A stretch of DNA of 26,598 nt from UBA8444 sp964003875 (lineage in GTDB: Bacteria; Bacteroidota; Bacteroidia; Flavobacteriales; UBA7312). The stretch covers positions 1 to 26,598 of the forward strand of contig CAXFLH010000010.1 of NCBI GenBank assembly GCA_964003875.1, written 5' to 3'. Both the position numbers and the translations under genes were made by a program. Position 1 is the stretch's first letter. Every line of letters begins with the position of its first letter. Under the pieces are notes generated by a model. It saw nothing but the letters and a program-made list of their open reading frames with translations. It did no database searches and was not told the origin of the DNA. Shown one piece after another: positions 7,475 through 15,877 of the stretch.

Positions 7475-7527
7475 AGAATAAATTTTGTTGCTAATTTACA
7501 TATATTAGCCACTCATTTAATAAAGAT

Positions 7528-8856
7528 ATGAAACGAATATTAGTTGTTGGTGCAGGTTTATCTGCAACTTCTTTAATAGATTATTTACTAGAAAAGTCTG
7601 ATAAAAATAATTGGCAAGTAACAGTAGGAGATTACGATTATAATCTTGCTTTACAAAAAGTAAATGACCACCCTAATGGTATTGCTTTAGAGTTTGATGT
7701 CTTTGATGTAGAACAACGTAATGACGCTATTCGAGACGCTGATATTGTGGTGTCTATGCTACCAGCTAGTATGCACGTATTATTGGCCGAAGACTGTGTT
7801 ATTCAGGGTGTAAATATGATAACAGCTTCTTATGTTTCTAATGAGATAAAAGCCTTGAATGAAAAAGCAGAAGAAAAAGGTGTTTTATTGCTCAATGAAA
7901 TAGGTTTAGACCCAGGGATAGATCATTTGTCAGCAAAGAAAATCATAGATGAAATTCAAGCTAAGGGTGGAAAGATTACACTTTTTAAATCTTTTTGTGG
8001 CGGTTTAGTAGCACCAGAGTACGATAACAATCCATGGAATTATAAATTCACTTGGAATCCTAGAAATGTAGTCTTAGCAGGACAAGGTACGGCACAATTT
8101 ATAAGAAACAACCAGCCCAAATTCATAGCCTATAATAAGCTATTCAGAAGAACAGAATTAATCGAAGTTTTGGATGAAGGGCAGTTTGAGGGCTATGCTA
8201 ATAGAGATTCTTTATCCTACAGAGAAATATATGGTTTAGACAATATACCAACTATGTTTAGAGGTACGCTAAGAAGACCAGGTTTTTCTGAGGCTTGGGA
8301 CGTATTTGTCCGTATGGGTATGACAGATGACTCTTTTAAAATATCTAATCTTTCTCAAATGACGTGGCGAGATTTCACCAATTCTTTTTTGGTCTATGAT
8401 AAGGAAAAGTCTGTTGAAGATAAATTACAAGACTACTTATCTGTTGACGATGCCATTATGGAAAAAATAGCTTGGCTTGGTATGTTTGAACAAACTAAGA
8501 TTGGCTTAGATGAGGGAAGTCCTGCACAAGTTTTACAGCATTTACTAGAGCAGAAATGGGCTTTACAATCTGAAGATAAAGATATGATTGTAATGCAACA
8601 TTTATTTGATTACTCCCTAAACAACATCAACTACCATTTAAAATCTTCTTTAGTACTTAGGGGTAAAGACCAAGTTCATACGGCTATGAGTATGACTGTA
8701 GGTTTACCTGTTGCTATTGCTACTGAACTTATCCTCAATGGTGAAATTTCACTTTCTGGTGTAAGAATCCCTACAGATAAAGAAATATATCTCCCTGTGC
8801 TGGAGAGGCTAAAAGAGTTTGATATAGATTTTGTAGAAGAGGAATTTATAGTTTAA
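7528..8856 (+). CDS. saccharopine dehydrogenase-like protein (LYS9 type)
   Basis: A 442-residue NAD(P)-dependent oxidoreductase. The N-terminus is a Rossmann fold (RILVVGAGLSATSLIDYLL), followed by DADIVVSMLPASMH (about 70-83), the family signature NEIGLDPGIDH (about 123-133) and KSFCGGLVAPEYDNNPWNYKF, as in glutamate-forming saccharopine dehydrogenases. These enzymes cleave or form saccharopine in lysine metabolism; relatives act on carboxynorspermidine in polyamine synthesis, but the GLDPGIDH and CGGL segments fit the LYS9 branch better. No lysine-ketoglutarate reductase gene is visible nearby, so pathway direction is open. It is monocistronic and its last 11 bases overlap the 3' end of trmN6 on the other strand. 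Confidence 0.85.
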   Translation: MKRILVVGAGLSATSLIDYLLEKSDKNNWQVTVGDYDYNLALQKVNDHPNGIALEFDVFDVEQRNDAIRDADIVVSMLPASMHVLLAEDCVIQGVNMITASYVSNEIKALNEKAEEKGVLLLNEIGLDPGIDHLSAKKIIDEIQAKGGKITLFKSFCGGLVAPEYDNNPWNYKFTWNPRNVVLAGQGTAQFIRNNQPKFIAYNKLFRRTELIEVLDEGQFEGYANRDSLSYREIYGLDNIPTMFRGTLRRPGFSEAWDVFVRMGMTDDSFKISNLSQMTWRDFTNSFLVYDKEKSVEDKLQDYLSVDDAIMEKIAWLGMFEQTKIGLDEGSPAQVLQHLLEQKWALQSEDKDMIVMQHLFDYSLNNINYHLKSSLVLRGKDQVHTAMSMTVGLPVAIATELILNGEISLSGVRIPTDKEIYLPVLERLKEFDIDFVEEEFIV

Positions 8857-9547
8857 GATAAAAATTCTGACATAAATTTATATACTCATCTGTATAATTA
8901 TTTCTACTATTTTCAATTGTTAAATTTTTTTCTTCCAAAATTTCTTTGTTCTTATTTAGAGCAATCAGTATTCTTTTTATTGGGCTTTGGTGGTTACCTC
9001 TTACGCGGCATAATTTATTAATGTAAAAGTTGAATTTTTCAGCTAATAATTGGATGGTTTCAAATTCATTGGAGGGTACTATTAAGGCTAACTCTCCATT
9101 TTCATACAATAAGTCATAGCTTCTTTCAATAAGATACTCTAAGCTTAATGCTAGATTATTTCTGGCTAGGGCACGACTTTTATCATTAGATAAAGTGGTA
9201 TTTCTAAAATAAGGGGGATTACTTACAATTAAGTCATATTTATTATAAGGATTATAATCTTGTAAGGCACAATGAATAATATTTAATCGTTCTGACCAAG
9301 GCGAGGATTGAGCGTTAAATAGAGCTTCTTCAGCACTTGATTGGTCAATATCTATAGCGTGTATTTGACTTCTTGTAAAGCGTTGTGCTAACATAATTGC
9401 CACAAGACCTGTGCCAGTTCCTACATCTAGTATTTGATGTGGATATGACGAGGGCTTTGTCCAAGCACCAAGTAATACACCATCTGTGCCTACTTTCATA
9501 GCCGATTGCTCTTGCTTAATGCTAAAGGATTTGAAATGAAAACTCAT
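8846..9547 (-). CDS. trmN6: tRNA1(Val) A37 N6-methyltransferase TrmN6 (YfiC family)
   Basis: A 233-residue SAM-dependent methyltransferase expected to methylate N6 of adenosine 37 in tRNA1(Val). It opens with the YfiC-type segment FSIKQEQSAMKVGTDGVLLG (about 8-27), then the SAM-binding motif LDVGTGTGLVAIMLA (about 40-54) and the N6-adenine motif NPPYF (about 110-114). The C-terminal VRGNHQSPIKRILI is also typical. Its ATG directly abuts the stop of the upstream membrane protein gene, so it is the last gene of the gap operon. Specificity for this tRNA is inferred from family. Confidence 0.9.
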   Translation of the reverse strand: MSFHFKSFSIKQEQSAMKVGTDGVLLGAWTKPSSYPHQILDVGTGTGLVAIMLAQRFTRSQIHAIDIDQSSAEEALFNAQSSPWSERLNIIHCALQDYNPYNKYDLIVSNPPYFRNTTLSNDKSRALARNNLALSLEYLIERSYDLLYENGELALIVPSNEFETIQLLAEKFNFYINKLCRVRGNHQSPIKRILIALNKNKEILEEKNLTIENSRNNYTDEYINLCQNFYLKL

Positions 9548-10126
9548 TTAGCTTTTATCATTAAAGGCTTTCCAGAGTAAAGTAATAACGATTAGCTCTA
9601 TAGCAACTAAAAGAAAGTGAATATAATAGACTTGCTCTTGTTTGTCAGAAAGTAGTTCAAAATATTCTACTCCTTTGTAAAAAGCATAGGAGATAGCCAT
9701 ACCAACTAAATAGCCTATTTGTTTAGCCATATCTATTTTGGTAAGAATGTGATCTTCTTTGAATACCAAAGTTTCTGCTCTAACTAAATATGAGCCAAAG
9801 ACAAAGGTTATCTGATACCCTATGTATATTAAAAGTGCTGTTTGATAACTGTATGAAAAAATTAGAAAGGCTATCAGCATAAGCATTACGATTAACTCTA
9901 CAGCTAACGAAAGTTTAAAAAAGTAATATGCATTTAAGATTTTATGGTATAATTTAGCAACGATTATCATAGCTCCTGCCAATATAATCCCACCTAGTGA
10001 ATAAACCGATGGTTCTAGTGGCTCATAAATCGTAAATACACTGCCAATAGAAACGCCCAAAAACAAAGAGTTAAACCATTTGTATTGGATAAAAGCACTT
10101 TGATTGAGATTAATATTGGATAACAT
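9548..10126 (-). CDS. six-helix membrane protein of unknown function
   Basis: A 192-residue polytopic inner-membrane protein with about six predicted helices (roughly 17-33, 39-57, 68-90, 93-112, 132-150 and 164-186) joined by short loops. The pattern FTIYEPLEPSVYSLGGI near the N-terminus resembles the start of half of an MFS-like bundle, but length is far below a full transporter and no transport signature can be named. It is co-transcribed with gap (3-bp gap) and trmN6 (0-bp gap). Neither partner is a membrane protein, so operon context gives no clear role. Unrecognised family; the reading frame itself is well supported. Confidence 0.75.
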   Translation of the reverse strand: MLSNINLNQSAFIQYKWFNSLFLGVSIGSVFTIYEPLEPSVYSLGGIILAGAMIIVAKLYHKILNAYYFFKLSLAVELIVMLMLIAFLIFSYSYQTALLIYIGYQITFVFGSYLVRAETLVFKEDHILTKIDMAKQIGYLVGMAISYAFYKGVEYFELLSDKQEQVYYIHFLLVAIELIVITLLWKAFNDKS

Positions 10127-10129
10127 TGT

Positions 10130-11572
10130 TTAGTAGTAACAGTTTCTTCTCACTTTAGCAATATGCTTGGCTAGTCTTAGCACTTGACGAGTGTAGCCAT
10201 ATTCATTATCGTACCAAATGTATAACACTATGGATTTACCATCATTGGAAACTTGCGTTGCCGGACTGTCATAAATAGAAGGACAACTATCACCAACGAT
10301 ATCCGATGATACGAGTTCGTTATTTACTGAAAATCGAATTTGTTCTACCAATTCAGAGTCAAATGCCGCATCGTGCATCAAATTATTGACGGATTCTAAA
10401 TTAGTTTCCTTTTCTATCGTTAAATTCAGAATAGCTAAGGAACCATTTGGTGTTGGTACACGAATAGCACTAGAAGTGAGTTTACCTTCTAAAGAAGGGA
10501 TAGCTTTTGTAACAGCTTTACCTGCACCAGTTTCAGTAATTACCATATTTAAGGCAGCAGCACGTCCACGACGATACTTACTATGCATATTATCCACTAA
10601 GTTTTGGTCGTTCGTGTATGCGTGAATAGTTTCGAGGTGACCTTTTACTACACCTAATTTCTTTTCTACAACTTCTAATATAGGAGTGATGGCATTAGTG
10701 GTGCATGAGGCTGCCGAAAAAATAGAAGTATTGTCTACATCTACTTTATGATTTACTCCAAAAACAATATTTGGAACTCCTTTTCCTGGAGCAGTCAATA
10801 ATACTTTAGCGACTCCTTTGGATTTGAGATGTAGACTCAAAGCCTCTTTATCTCTAAATACACCTGTATTATCTATGACTAAAGCATCTTGAATGCCATA
10901 GTCCGTATAGTCTGTGGAATCAGGGCTTTTAGCGGCAATCATGTTAACAGAACGTCCGTTAATTATGAGGGCTTTGTTTTCAAAATCTTCTTTGACTGTT
11001 CCTGTAAAAATACCATGAACAGAATCCGTACGAAGCAAAGAAGCTCTTTTAGAAATATCCTTTTCAGAATTGCTACGAGTAACAATAGCTCTTAATCTCA
11101 ATTGACCACCAGCATTGTCTTGCAAAAACAACTCTCTAGCTAATAATCTACCAATACGACCGAAACCATAAAGAATGACGTCTTTTGGTGCTAAGTTATT
11201 TTCATCCTTAATAAATGTGGACAATTTACTCTTTACGTATTCATTGATTTTATCGTCAGAGGAACCTTCTTTATTCCATTCATAAGCTAACTTTCCTAAA
11301 TCTATTTTGGCATTTTTAATACCCAATTTAAGTATGGCTTTGGCTAGTGGCAGAGTTTGATGAACGCTAATATCCTGCATGACAAATTTAGCAGCATAAT
11401 CATGGAGGTTTAAGATTTCACTTTTAGTGATGTGTGTCATTCTATTTCTGAACATAACTAATTCTGTGGCGTGTTCTAGAATTAAACGACTCACAACGTT
11501 AGATAGTTCTGATGTAGTCTTTTCTTTATCTATCCAAAGTGATAGTTCGTTATCGTAAATTTCATTCTTCAT
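10130..11572 (-). CDS. gap: long-form glyceraldehyde-3-phosphate dehydrogenase
   Basis: A 480-residue GAPDH with a roughly 130-residue N-terminal extension, against about 335 for the classic enzyme; such long forms occur in Bacteroidota and some gammaproteobacteria. The dehydrogenase part starts at VILYGFGRIGR (132-142). The catalytic Cys290 lies in SAASCTTNAITP and the catalytic His317 in ETIHAYTNDQ. Downstream are RRGRAAA and VPTPNGSLAILNLTI, and WYDNEYGYTRQV near the C-terminus. After the second beta-strand it reads AIVTRSN where NAD-specific GAPDHs have an Asp (IND), so use of NADP(H) is possible. The extension (residues 1-128) is helical, with no membrane segment. First gene of a three-gene minus-strand unit with a near-consensus promoter 33 bp upstream. 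A role in gluconeogenesis alongside a classic GapA is inference. Confidence 0.92.
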   Translation of the reverse strand: MKNEIYDNELSLWIDKEKTTSELSNVVSRLILEHATELVMFRNRMTHITKSEILNLHDYAAKFVMQDISVHQTLPLAKAILKLGIKNAKIDLGKLAYEWNKEGSSDDKINEYVKSKLSTFIKDENNLAPKDVILYGFGRIGRLLARELFLQDNAGGQLRLRAIVTRSNSEKDISKRASLLRTDSVHGIFTGTVKEDFENKALIINGRSVNMIAAKSPDSTDYTDYGIQDALVIDNTGVFRDKEALSLHLKSKGVAKVLLTAPGKGVPNIVFGVNHKVDVDNTSIFSAASCTTNAITPILEVVEKKLGVVKGHLETIHAYTNDQNLVDNMHSKYRRGRAAALNMVITETGAGKAVTKAIPSLEGKLTSSAIRVPTPNGSLAILNLTIEKETNLESVNNLMHDAAFDSELVEQIRFSVNNELVSSDIVGDSCPSIYDSPATQVSNDGKSIVLYIWYDNEYGYTRQVLRLAKHIAKVRRNCYY

Positions 11573-11604
11573 ATTTAGGTGTAAGGAATGATAGTTAGTT
11601 TGGG

Positions 11605-11634
11605 CAAATTTACAGATTTGATATTCACAAGCAA
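11605..11634 (-). promoter_or_regulatory. promoter of the gap operon
   Basis: Minus strand: TTG (11632-11634), exactly 19 bp, then TAAATTTG (11605-11612), a full Bacteroidota consensus. The predicted start is around 11598-11601, giving a leader of about 27 nt before the gap ATG at 11572. Confidence 0.7.
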
Positions 11635-11683
11635 TAATATTTTTTTACAAAAATGAAAAGTATAATAATACGATAGTATTACG

Positions 11684-11691
11684 TAAATTTG
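11684..11691 (+). promoter_or_regulatory. -7 box four bases before the dapF start
   Basis: TAAATTTG matches TAnnTTTG exactly and is followed by only AGGC before the ATG at 11696. By the usual box-to-start distance transcription would begin at or within a base or two of the ATG, implying a leaderless mRNA. No TTG occurs at the ideal -33 position, which lowers confidence. Confidence 0.5.
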
Positions 11692-11695
11692 AGGC

Positions 11696-12469
11696 ATGAA
11701 TATCCAATTTCATAAATATCAAGGTGCGGGTAACGATTTTATAATCATCGATAATAGAAGCTTATTTTTTGATTATCTAAATCATAAACTTATACAAAGC
11801 TTGTGCGATAGAAAGTTGGGTATTGGTGCTGATGGACTTATTTTATTGCAAGATATCACAAACTATGACTTTGAGATGGTGTATTACAATGCCGATGGTC
11901 ATTTAGGTTCTATGTGTGGTAATGGAGGTAGATGTGTCGTTGACTTTGCTAAACAACTTAATATCTTCAAAAAAAAATGTCATTTTTTGGCTTGCGATGG
12001 TCCACATTTTGCCACTTGGACTAGCTCTGATGTTTCTTTAAGAATGCAAAATGTAGAAGAAATAGAAAGTGGTGAGGATTACTATTTTTTAGATACAGGC
12101 TCTCCACATTATGTCAAATTCGTTAAAGATATAGAATCCGTTAATGTGTTTGAAGAAGGTCAGAAAATTCGTAACAATGAACGATTTAAAAATGATGGTA
12201 CTAATGTCAATTTTATTCAGATTAAAGATCAGAAACTTTATGTTCGAACATATGAAAGGGGAGTTGAAGATGAAACCTTAGCGTGTGGTACGGGTGTTGT
12301 TGCTTCTGTAATATGTGCATATGAAGCTAATTTGATTTCTAATAAAATGGTTGAAGTAATAGCTTTGGGCGGTGATTTAAAAGTAAATTTTGAGAAAAAA
12401 GATTATTATCATAGAATAGATTTAGTCGGTCCTTACAATTGTGTATTCAAAGGTGAAATAAAATGTTAG
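11696..12469 (+). CDS. dapF: diaminopimelate epimerase
   Basis: Interconverts LL- and meso-diaminopimelate, giving the peptidoglycan cross-linking residue and the lysine precursor. It is a cytosolic, cofactor-free, two-cysteine racemase. The 257-residue protein begins MNIQFHKYQGAGNDFIIID, the family N-terminus. The two catalytic cysteines are Cys74 in MCGNGGRC and Cys197 in TLACGTG; DGTNVNFIQ (about 167-175) and TYERGVEDE contribute substrate binding. Length is slightly below the usual 260-280. First gene of a five-gene run whose later members include mltG and a sugar phosphomutase; its last 7 bases overlap the start of the acetyltransferase gene. Identity is firm. Confidence 0.97.
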   Translation: MNIQFHKYQGAGNDFIIIDNRSLFFDYLNHKLIQSLCDRKLGIGADGLILLQDITNYDFEMVYYNADGHLGSMCGNGGRCVVDFAKQLNIFKKKCHFLACDGPHFATWTSSDVSLRMQNVEEIESGEDYYFLDTGSPHYVKFVKDIESVNVFEEGQKIRNNERFKNDGTNVNFIQIKDQKLYVRTYERGVEDETLACGTGVVASVICAYEANLISNKMVEVIALGGDLKVNFEKKDYYHRIDLVGPYNCVFKGEIKC

Positions 12470-12978
12470 TAGGCGAAAATATAAGGTTAAGAGCTCTAGA
12501 GCCGGAGGATTTAGATTTGTTTTACCAATGGGAAAACGACTCTAGTATATGGAAGATAAGCCAAACTTATAAGCCCTTTTCAAGGCATCTTTTAAAAAGT
12601 TATTTAGAAAATGCTCATAAAGATATTTTTACGGTTAAGCAGTTGCGTTTAATGATTGAAAGGGAGGGAGTTGCTATAGGAATGATTGATTTGTTTGATT
12701 ATGATCCTATGCATGCCCGAGCTGGTTTAGGGATTTGGATAGTGCAAGAGTCTGATAGAAGACAAGGTTATGCCAAGGAGGCCTTAAAGCTTATAATAGA
12801 GTATGCCTTTTTTAAATTACAACTTAATCTGGTATATTGTAATATTTCTGCCAATAATCAAGCTAGTATTAATTTGTTCAGTTCTTTGGACTTCGTACTT
12901 ATTGGTGTTAAGAAAAAATGGAATAAGTCGCCAAATGGTTGGGAAGATGAATTAATGTTTCAGTTGTTGTGCGAATAA
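12463..12978 (+). CDS. GNAT family N-acetyltransferase (RimJ/RimL/SpeG-like)
   Basis: A 171-residue acetyl-CoA-dependent transferase. It opens with the RimL-like pattern IRLRALEPEDLDLFYQWEND (about 7-26) and carries the acetyl-CoA pyrophosphate loop DRRQGYAKEAL (about 98-108) preceded by the beta-strand GLGIWI, then the late motif NQASINLFSSLDF. Acceptor could be a protein N-terminus, ribosomal protein or small amine; sequence does not decide. It overlaps dapF by 7 bases and the cytochrome gene by 10, so translation is probably coupled. I recall dapF, GNAT and mltG being neighbours in other Flavobacteriia, so its presence here is expected. Confidence 0.88.
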   Translation: MLVGENIRLRALEPEDLDLFYQWENDSSIWKISQTYKPFSRHLLKSYLENAHKDIFTVKQLRLMIEREGVAIGMIDLFDYDPMHARAGLGIWIVQESDRRQGYAKEALKLIIEYAFFKLQLNLVYCNISANNQASINLFSSLDFVLIGVKKKWNKSPNGWEDELMFQLLCE

Positions 12979-14819
12979 TCTACATATCCATATTTATTAC
13001 TTTAGTAGGATGTACTTCAAGGATAGAGCCTTACACTACTTATCTCAATCACCACGATACAGTTACTTATGTGGGCAAGGAGAGTTGTATGGCTTGTCAT
13101 TACGATATTTATCAAACGTATGTACAAACAGGAATGGGGCAGTCTATGTCCTTTGCTACGCAAGAAAATAGTGAAGCTATTTTTACTGAGAATTCGATAC
13201 TCAAAGATACATTTAATCACTTTCGCTACTATCCGTTTTGGAAAGATAGTATATTGAAATTAAAGGAGTTACACGATTATGGTGAACGCATAGAAGATGT
13301 GGATTTTATTGTTGGTTCAGGACACCATACCAATTCACATTTGTGGGAAGAAGGGGGATATGTTCATCAGATGCCCTTTACCTATTATACCCAAGATGGT
13401 CATTTGGATTTCCCTCCGGGTTTTGAAGATGGATACAATAGCCGTTTCTCTAGGAAAATAGGATTAGAATGTATGAGTTGTCATAATGCTACACCAGATT
13501 TTGTTTTGGGTTCAGAGAATAAATACCATAGTGTACCTCAAGGGATAGATTGTGAGCGTTGTCACGGACCGGGCGAACTACATGTTCAGCGTATGCTAAA
13601 TGGCGAATTGGTAGATACCTCAACACATATTGACTACTCTATTGTTAATCCTAAAAAACTGTCTTTAGAAGCTCAATTTCAAATTTGTATGCGATGTCAT
13701 TTACAGGGTAATACCGTACTTTCAGAAGGCAAAAGCTTTTTAGACTTTAAACCGGGTATGGACCTGTCTGAAGTGATGACAGTATTTGTGCCAAGGTATG
13801 AAGACGATAACACCTTCATAATGGCATCGCACGTAGATAGACTAAAACAAAGTGCTTGTTTTACTAACTCTGAAATGAATTGTATTACTTGCCACAATCC
13901 ACATCATTCCGTACAAAGGGAAAGACCTAACTTTTTTAATAATAAGTGTTTGTCTTGTCACGACGATTGCAAAGACGAATCTAGAGAGAATGATAATTGT
14001 GTAGCTTGTCATATGCCTTCATCGAGTACAATTGATATTCCTCATGTTAGCATACACGATCATAAAATTGGCATACATAATACTGAGGATACAATAGTGA
14101 CAAAAGGCAAATTCATTGGTTTAGAGTCTATAAATAATGCCAATCCTTCAAAGTTAATACGAGCCAAAGCCTATTTGTATCAGTATGAAAAATTCGATGC
14201 ACAAACTTATTTATTAGACTCTGCTTTAAACCTTTTGAATAGTATAGCATTAGAAAAATCTTTTAAAGAACGAATACATCTATATTTCTTGAAGCAAGAC
14301 GACATAGCTATACTGAACATATGTAATTCTTTGGAAGATTTTAGTCTAGATAAAATGTCCTACGATAATAGCGATGCTTGGACTGCCTATCGCATTGCTC
14401 AGGCTCATCAAAATCAAGAGTTAGGAATTAGTCAAACTCTTTTCTACTATCAAAAAGCGGTAGAGTTAGCACCCTATGTTTTAGACTTTCGTTTAAAGTT
14501 AGCCGATATGTATTCTAATACAAATTCATTTGCATTAGCTGAGAAAGAATACCGCACACTATTAGCTCAATTTTCTAAATATGAAAGTGCTTGGTGTAAT
14601 TTAGGATATGTTTTACTAAAACAAGGTCAAAAGCAATCGGCTATGGAATGCTACGACAAAGCTTTACAGTTGAATCCTCAGCACATACAATCTCTACTCA
14701 ATAAGGCAAGTTTACTGATTTTAGATGGTGATATTAATAAAGGAAAGTTATATTTGAAACGAATTTTAGATATAGAGCCTAATAATAGCAAAGTAGAATA
14801 TCTATTGAGCACACTTTAA
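12969..14819 (+). CDS. heptaheme c-type cytochrome/TPR lipoprotein
   Basis: A 616-residue protein starting with GTG. A short signal with lipobox (TLVGC) puts the lipidated Cys at 15, so it should be membrane-anchored facing the periplasm or outside. Seven CxxCH heme motifs begin at about residues 40, 168, 195, 240, 305, 327 and 344, resembling cytochrome c554-like multiheme proteins; GSGHHTNSHLWEEGG and LDFPPGFEDGY lie between hemes 1 and 2. From about 465 to the end are TPR-like repeats (RIAQAHQNQELGISQTLFYY, AWCNLGYVLLKQGQKQSAME, LLNKASLLILDGDINKGKLY). This cytochrome-TPR architecture is known but uncharacterised in several phyla. GTG was chosen because it gives the lipoprotein signal and overlaps the acetyltransferase gene by 10 bases; the next gene overlaps by one base (TAATG). 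Electron transfer or heme-dependent sensing is inferred; no redox partner is adjacent. Confidence 0.88.
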   Translation: MRIIYISIFITLVGCTSRIEPYTTYLNHHDTVTYVGKESCMACHYDIYQTYVQTGMGQSMSFATQENSEAIFTENSILKDTFNHFRYYPFWKDSILKLKELHDYGERIEDVDFIVGSGHHTNSHLWEEGGYVHQMPFTYYTQDGHLDFPPGFEDGYNSRFSRKIGLECMSCHNATPDFVLGSENKYHSVPQGIDCERCHGPGELHVQRMLNGELVDTSTHIDYSIVNPKKLSLEAQFQICMRCHLQGNTVLSEGKSFLDFKPGMDLSEVMTVFVPRYEDDNTFIMASHVDRLKQSACFTNSEMNCITCHNPHHSVQRERPNFFNNKCLSCHDDCKDESRENDNCVACHMPSSSTIDIPHVSIHDHKIGIHNTEDTIVTKGKFIGLESINNANPSKLIRAKAYLYQYEKFDAQTYLLDSALNLLNSIALEKSFKERIHLYFLKQDDIAILNICNSLEDFSLDKMSYDNSDAWTAYRIAQAHQNQELGISQTLFYYQKAVELAPYVLDFRLKLADMYSNTNSFALAEKEYRTLLAQFSKYESAWCNLGYVLLKQGQKQSAMECYDKALQLNPQHIQSLLNKASLLILDGDINKGKLYLKRILDIEPNNSKVEYLLSTL

Positions 14820-15871
14820 TGAGAAAAAAGAAAAGTTTTTTTAAGAAATTTATTTGGAGCCTAGTAGGGGTTGTGTTTTTGAGTGGTGCTATTTCGGCTT
14901 CTGTGTTTTACGATAGAATTTACCAGTCCAATGTTTCTTTAGATTATCAAAAAGAAGTATTTATCTACATACCTACTGGTGCAAGTTTTGAAGATGTTCT
15001 TCAACAGCTTACTGACGAGGGAATTATTATTAGTTCATCATCATTTCGATGGATTTCAGAAAGAAAGCATTATACAAAAAACATCAAATCAGGGCGATAC
15101 CTAATTCAAGATGGTATGAATAATAATGAGTTGGTCAATTTATTACGTTCTGGTCGTCAAACACCAGTCAATGTGGTTTTTAATAATGTTCGTACTAAAG
15201 AAGAATTTGCTGGTAAAATAGCCAATCAGATAGAATTAGATTCAGCACAAATTTTAGAGGCCATGCTAGATACAACCTTTTTAAACCCTTTAGGTCTTGA
15301 TGCTTTTTCTGTCAGTAGCTTGTTTATTCCCAACACCTATGAATTTTATTGGAATACTAACGTAACTAGTTTTTTATCACGTATGGTAGCAGAACACCAT
15401 CATTTTTGGAACGATAGCCGAAAATCAAAGGCCAAACGTTTGAATCTAACCAAAGAAGAAGTAGTTACTTTAGCTTCAATAGTAGAAAAAGAAACCTTAC
15501 AAAAAAGCGAACAGCCAATAGTTGCAGGTTTGTACCTCAACCGTTTAAAAAAAGGAATGAAATTACAATCTGACCCAACGGTTATTTTCGCTATTGGTGA
15601 TTTCTCAATTAGACGTGTTCTAAAGAAAGATTTAAAGTACGACTCTCCCTATAATACTTACAAATACAAAGGGTTACCAATTGGTCCGATTTCTCTTCCT
15701 TCAATTCGAGCTATAGACGCCGTTTTGAATTATCAGAAACACGATTATTTATTCATGTGTGCTAAGGAAGATTTTTCAGGATATCATAACTTTGCCCAAA
15801 CGGCAATTCAACATTATGCCAATGCGGCTAAGTATAGAAAAGCCTTAAATGATAGAAATATAAAAAGATAA
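14819..15871 (+). CDS. mltG: endolytic murein transglycosylase MltG
   Basis: A 350-residue YceG-family enzyme that cleaves nascent glycan strands and so terminates peptidoglycan chain growth. There is a basic N-terminus, one membrane anchor (about 11-30) and a periplasmic domain. A LysM-like segment spans about 45-110 (IYIPTGASFEDVLQQLTDEG). The catalytic Glu223 lies in LASIVEKET, followed by GLYLNRLKKGMKLQSDPT and the C-terminal GLPIGPISLPSIRAI, all family hallmarks. Its ATG overlaps the previous stop by one base, consistent with translational coupling. Position in a run with dapF fits a cell-wall unit. Confidence 0.96.
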   Translation: MRKKKSFFKKFIWSLVGVVFLSGAISASVFYDRIYQSNVSLDYQKEVFIYIPTGASFEDVLQQLTDEGIIISSSSFRWISERKHYTKNIKSGRYLIQDGMNNNELVNLLRSGRQTPVNVVFNNVRTKEEFAGKIANQIELDSAQILEAMLDTTFLNPLGLDAFSVSSLFIPNTYEFYWNTNVTSFLSRMVAEHHHFWNDSRKSKAKRLNLTKEEVVTLASIVEKETLQKSEQPIVAGLYLNRLKKGMKLQSDPTVIFAIGDFSIRRVLKKDLKYDSPYNTYKYKGLPIGPISLPSIRAIDAVLNYQKHDYLFMCAKEDFSGYHNFAQTAIQHYANAAKYRKALNDRNIKR

Positions 15872-15877
15872 TCATTT

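Noticed and set aside
7467..7527. A promoter for the saccharopine dehydrogenase gene at TAAATTTTG (7479-7487).
   Set aside because: The box has an extra base between TA and TTTG and no TTG at a suitable distance upstream, so it was not annotated.
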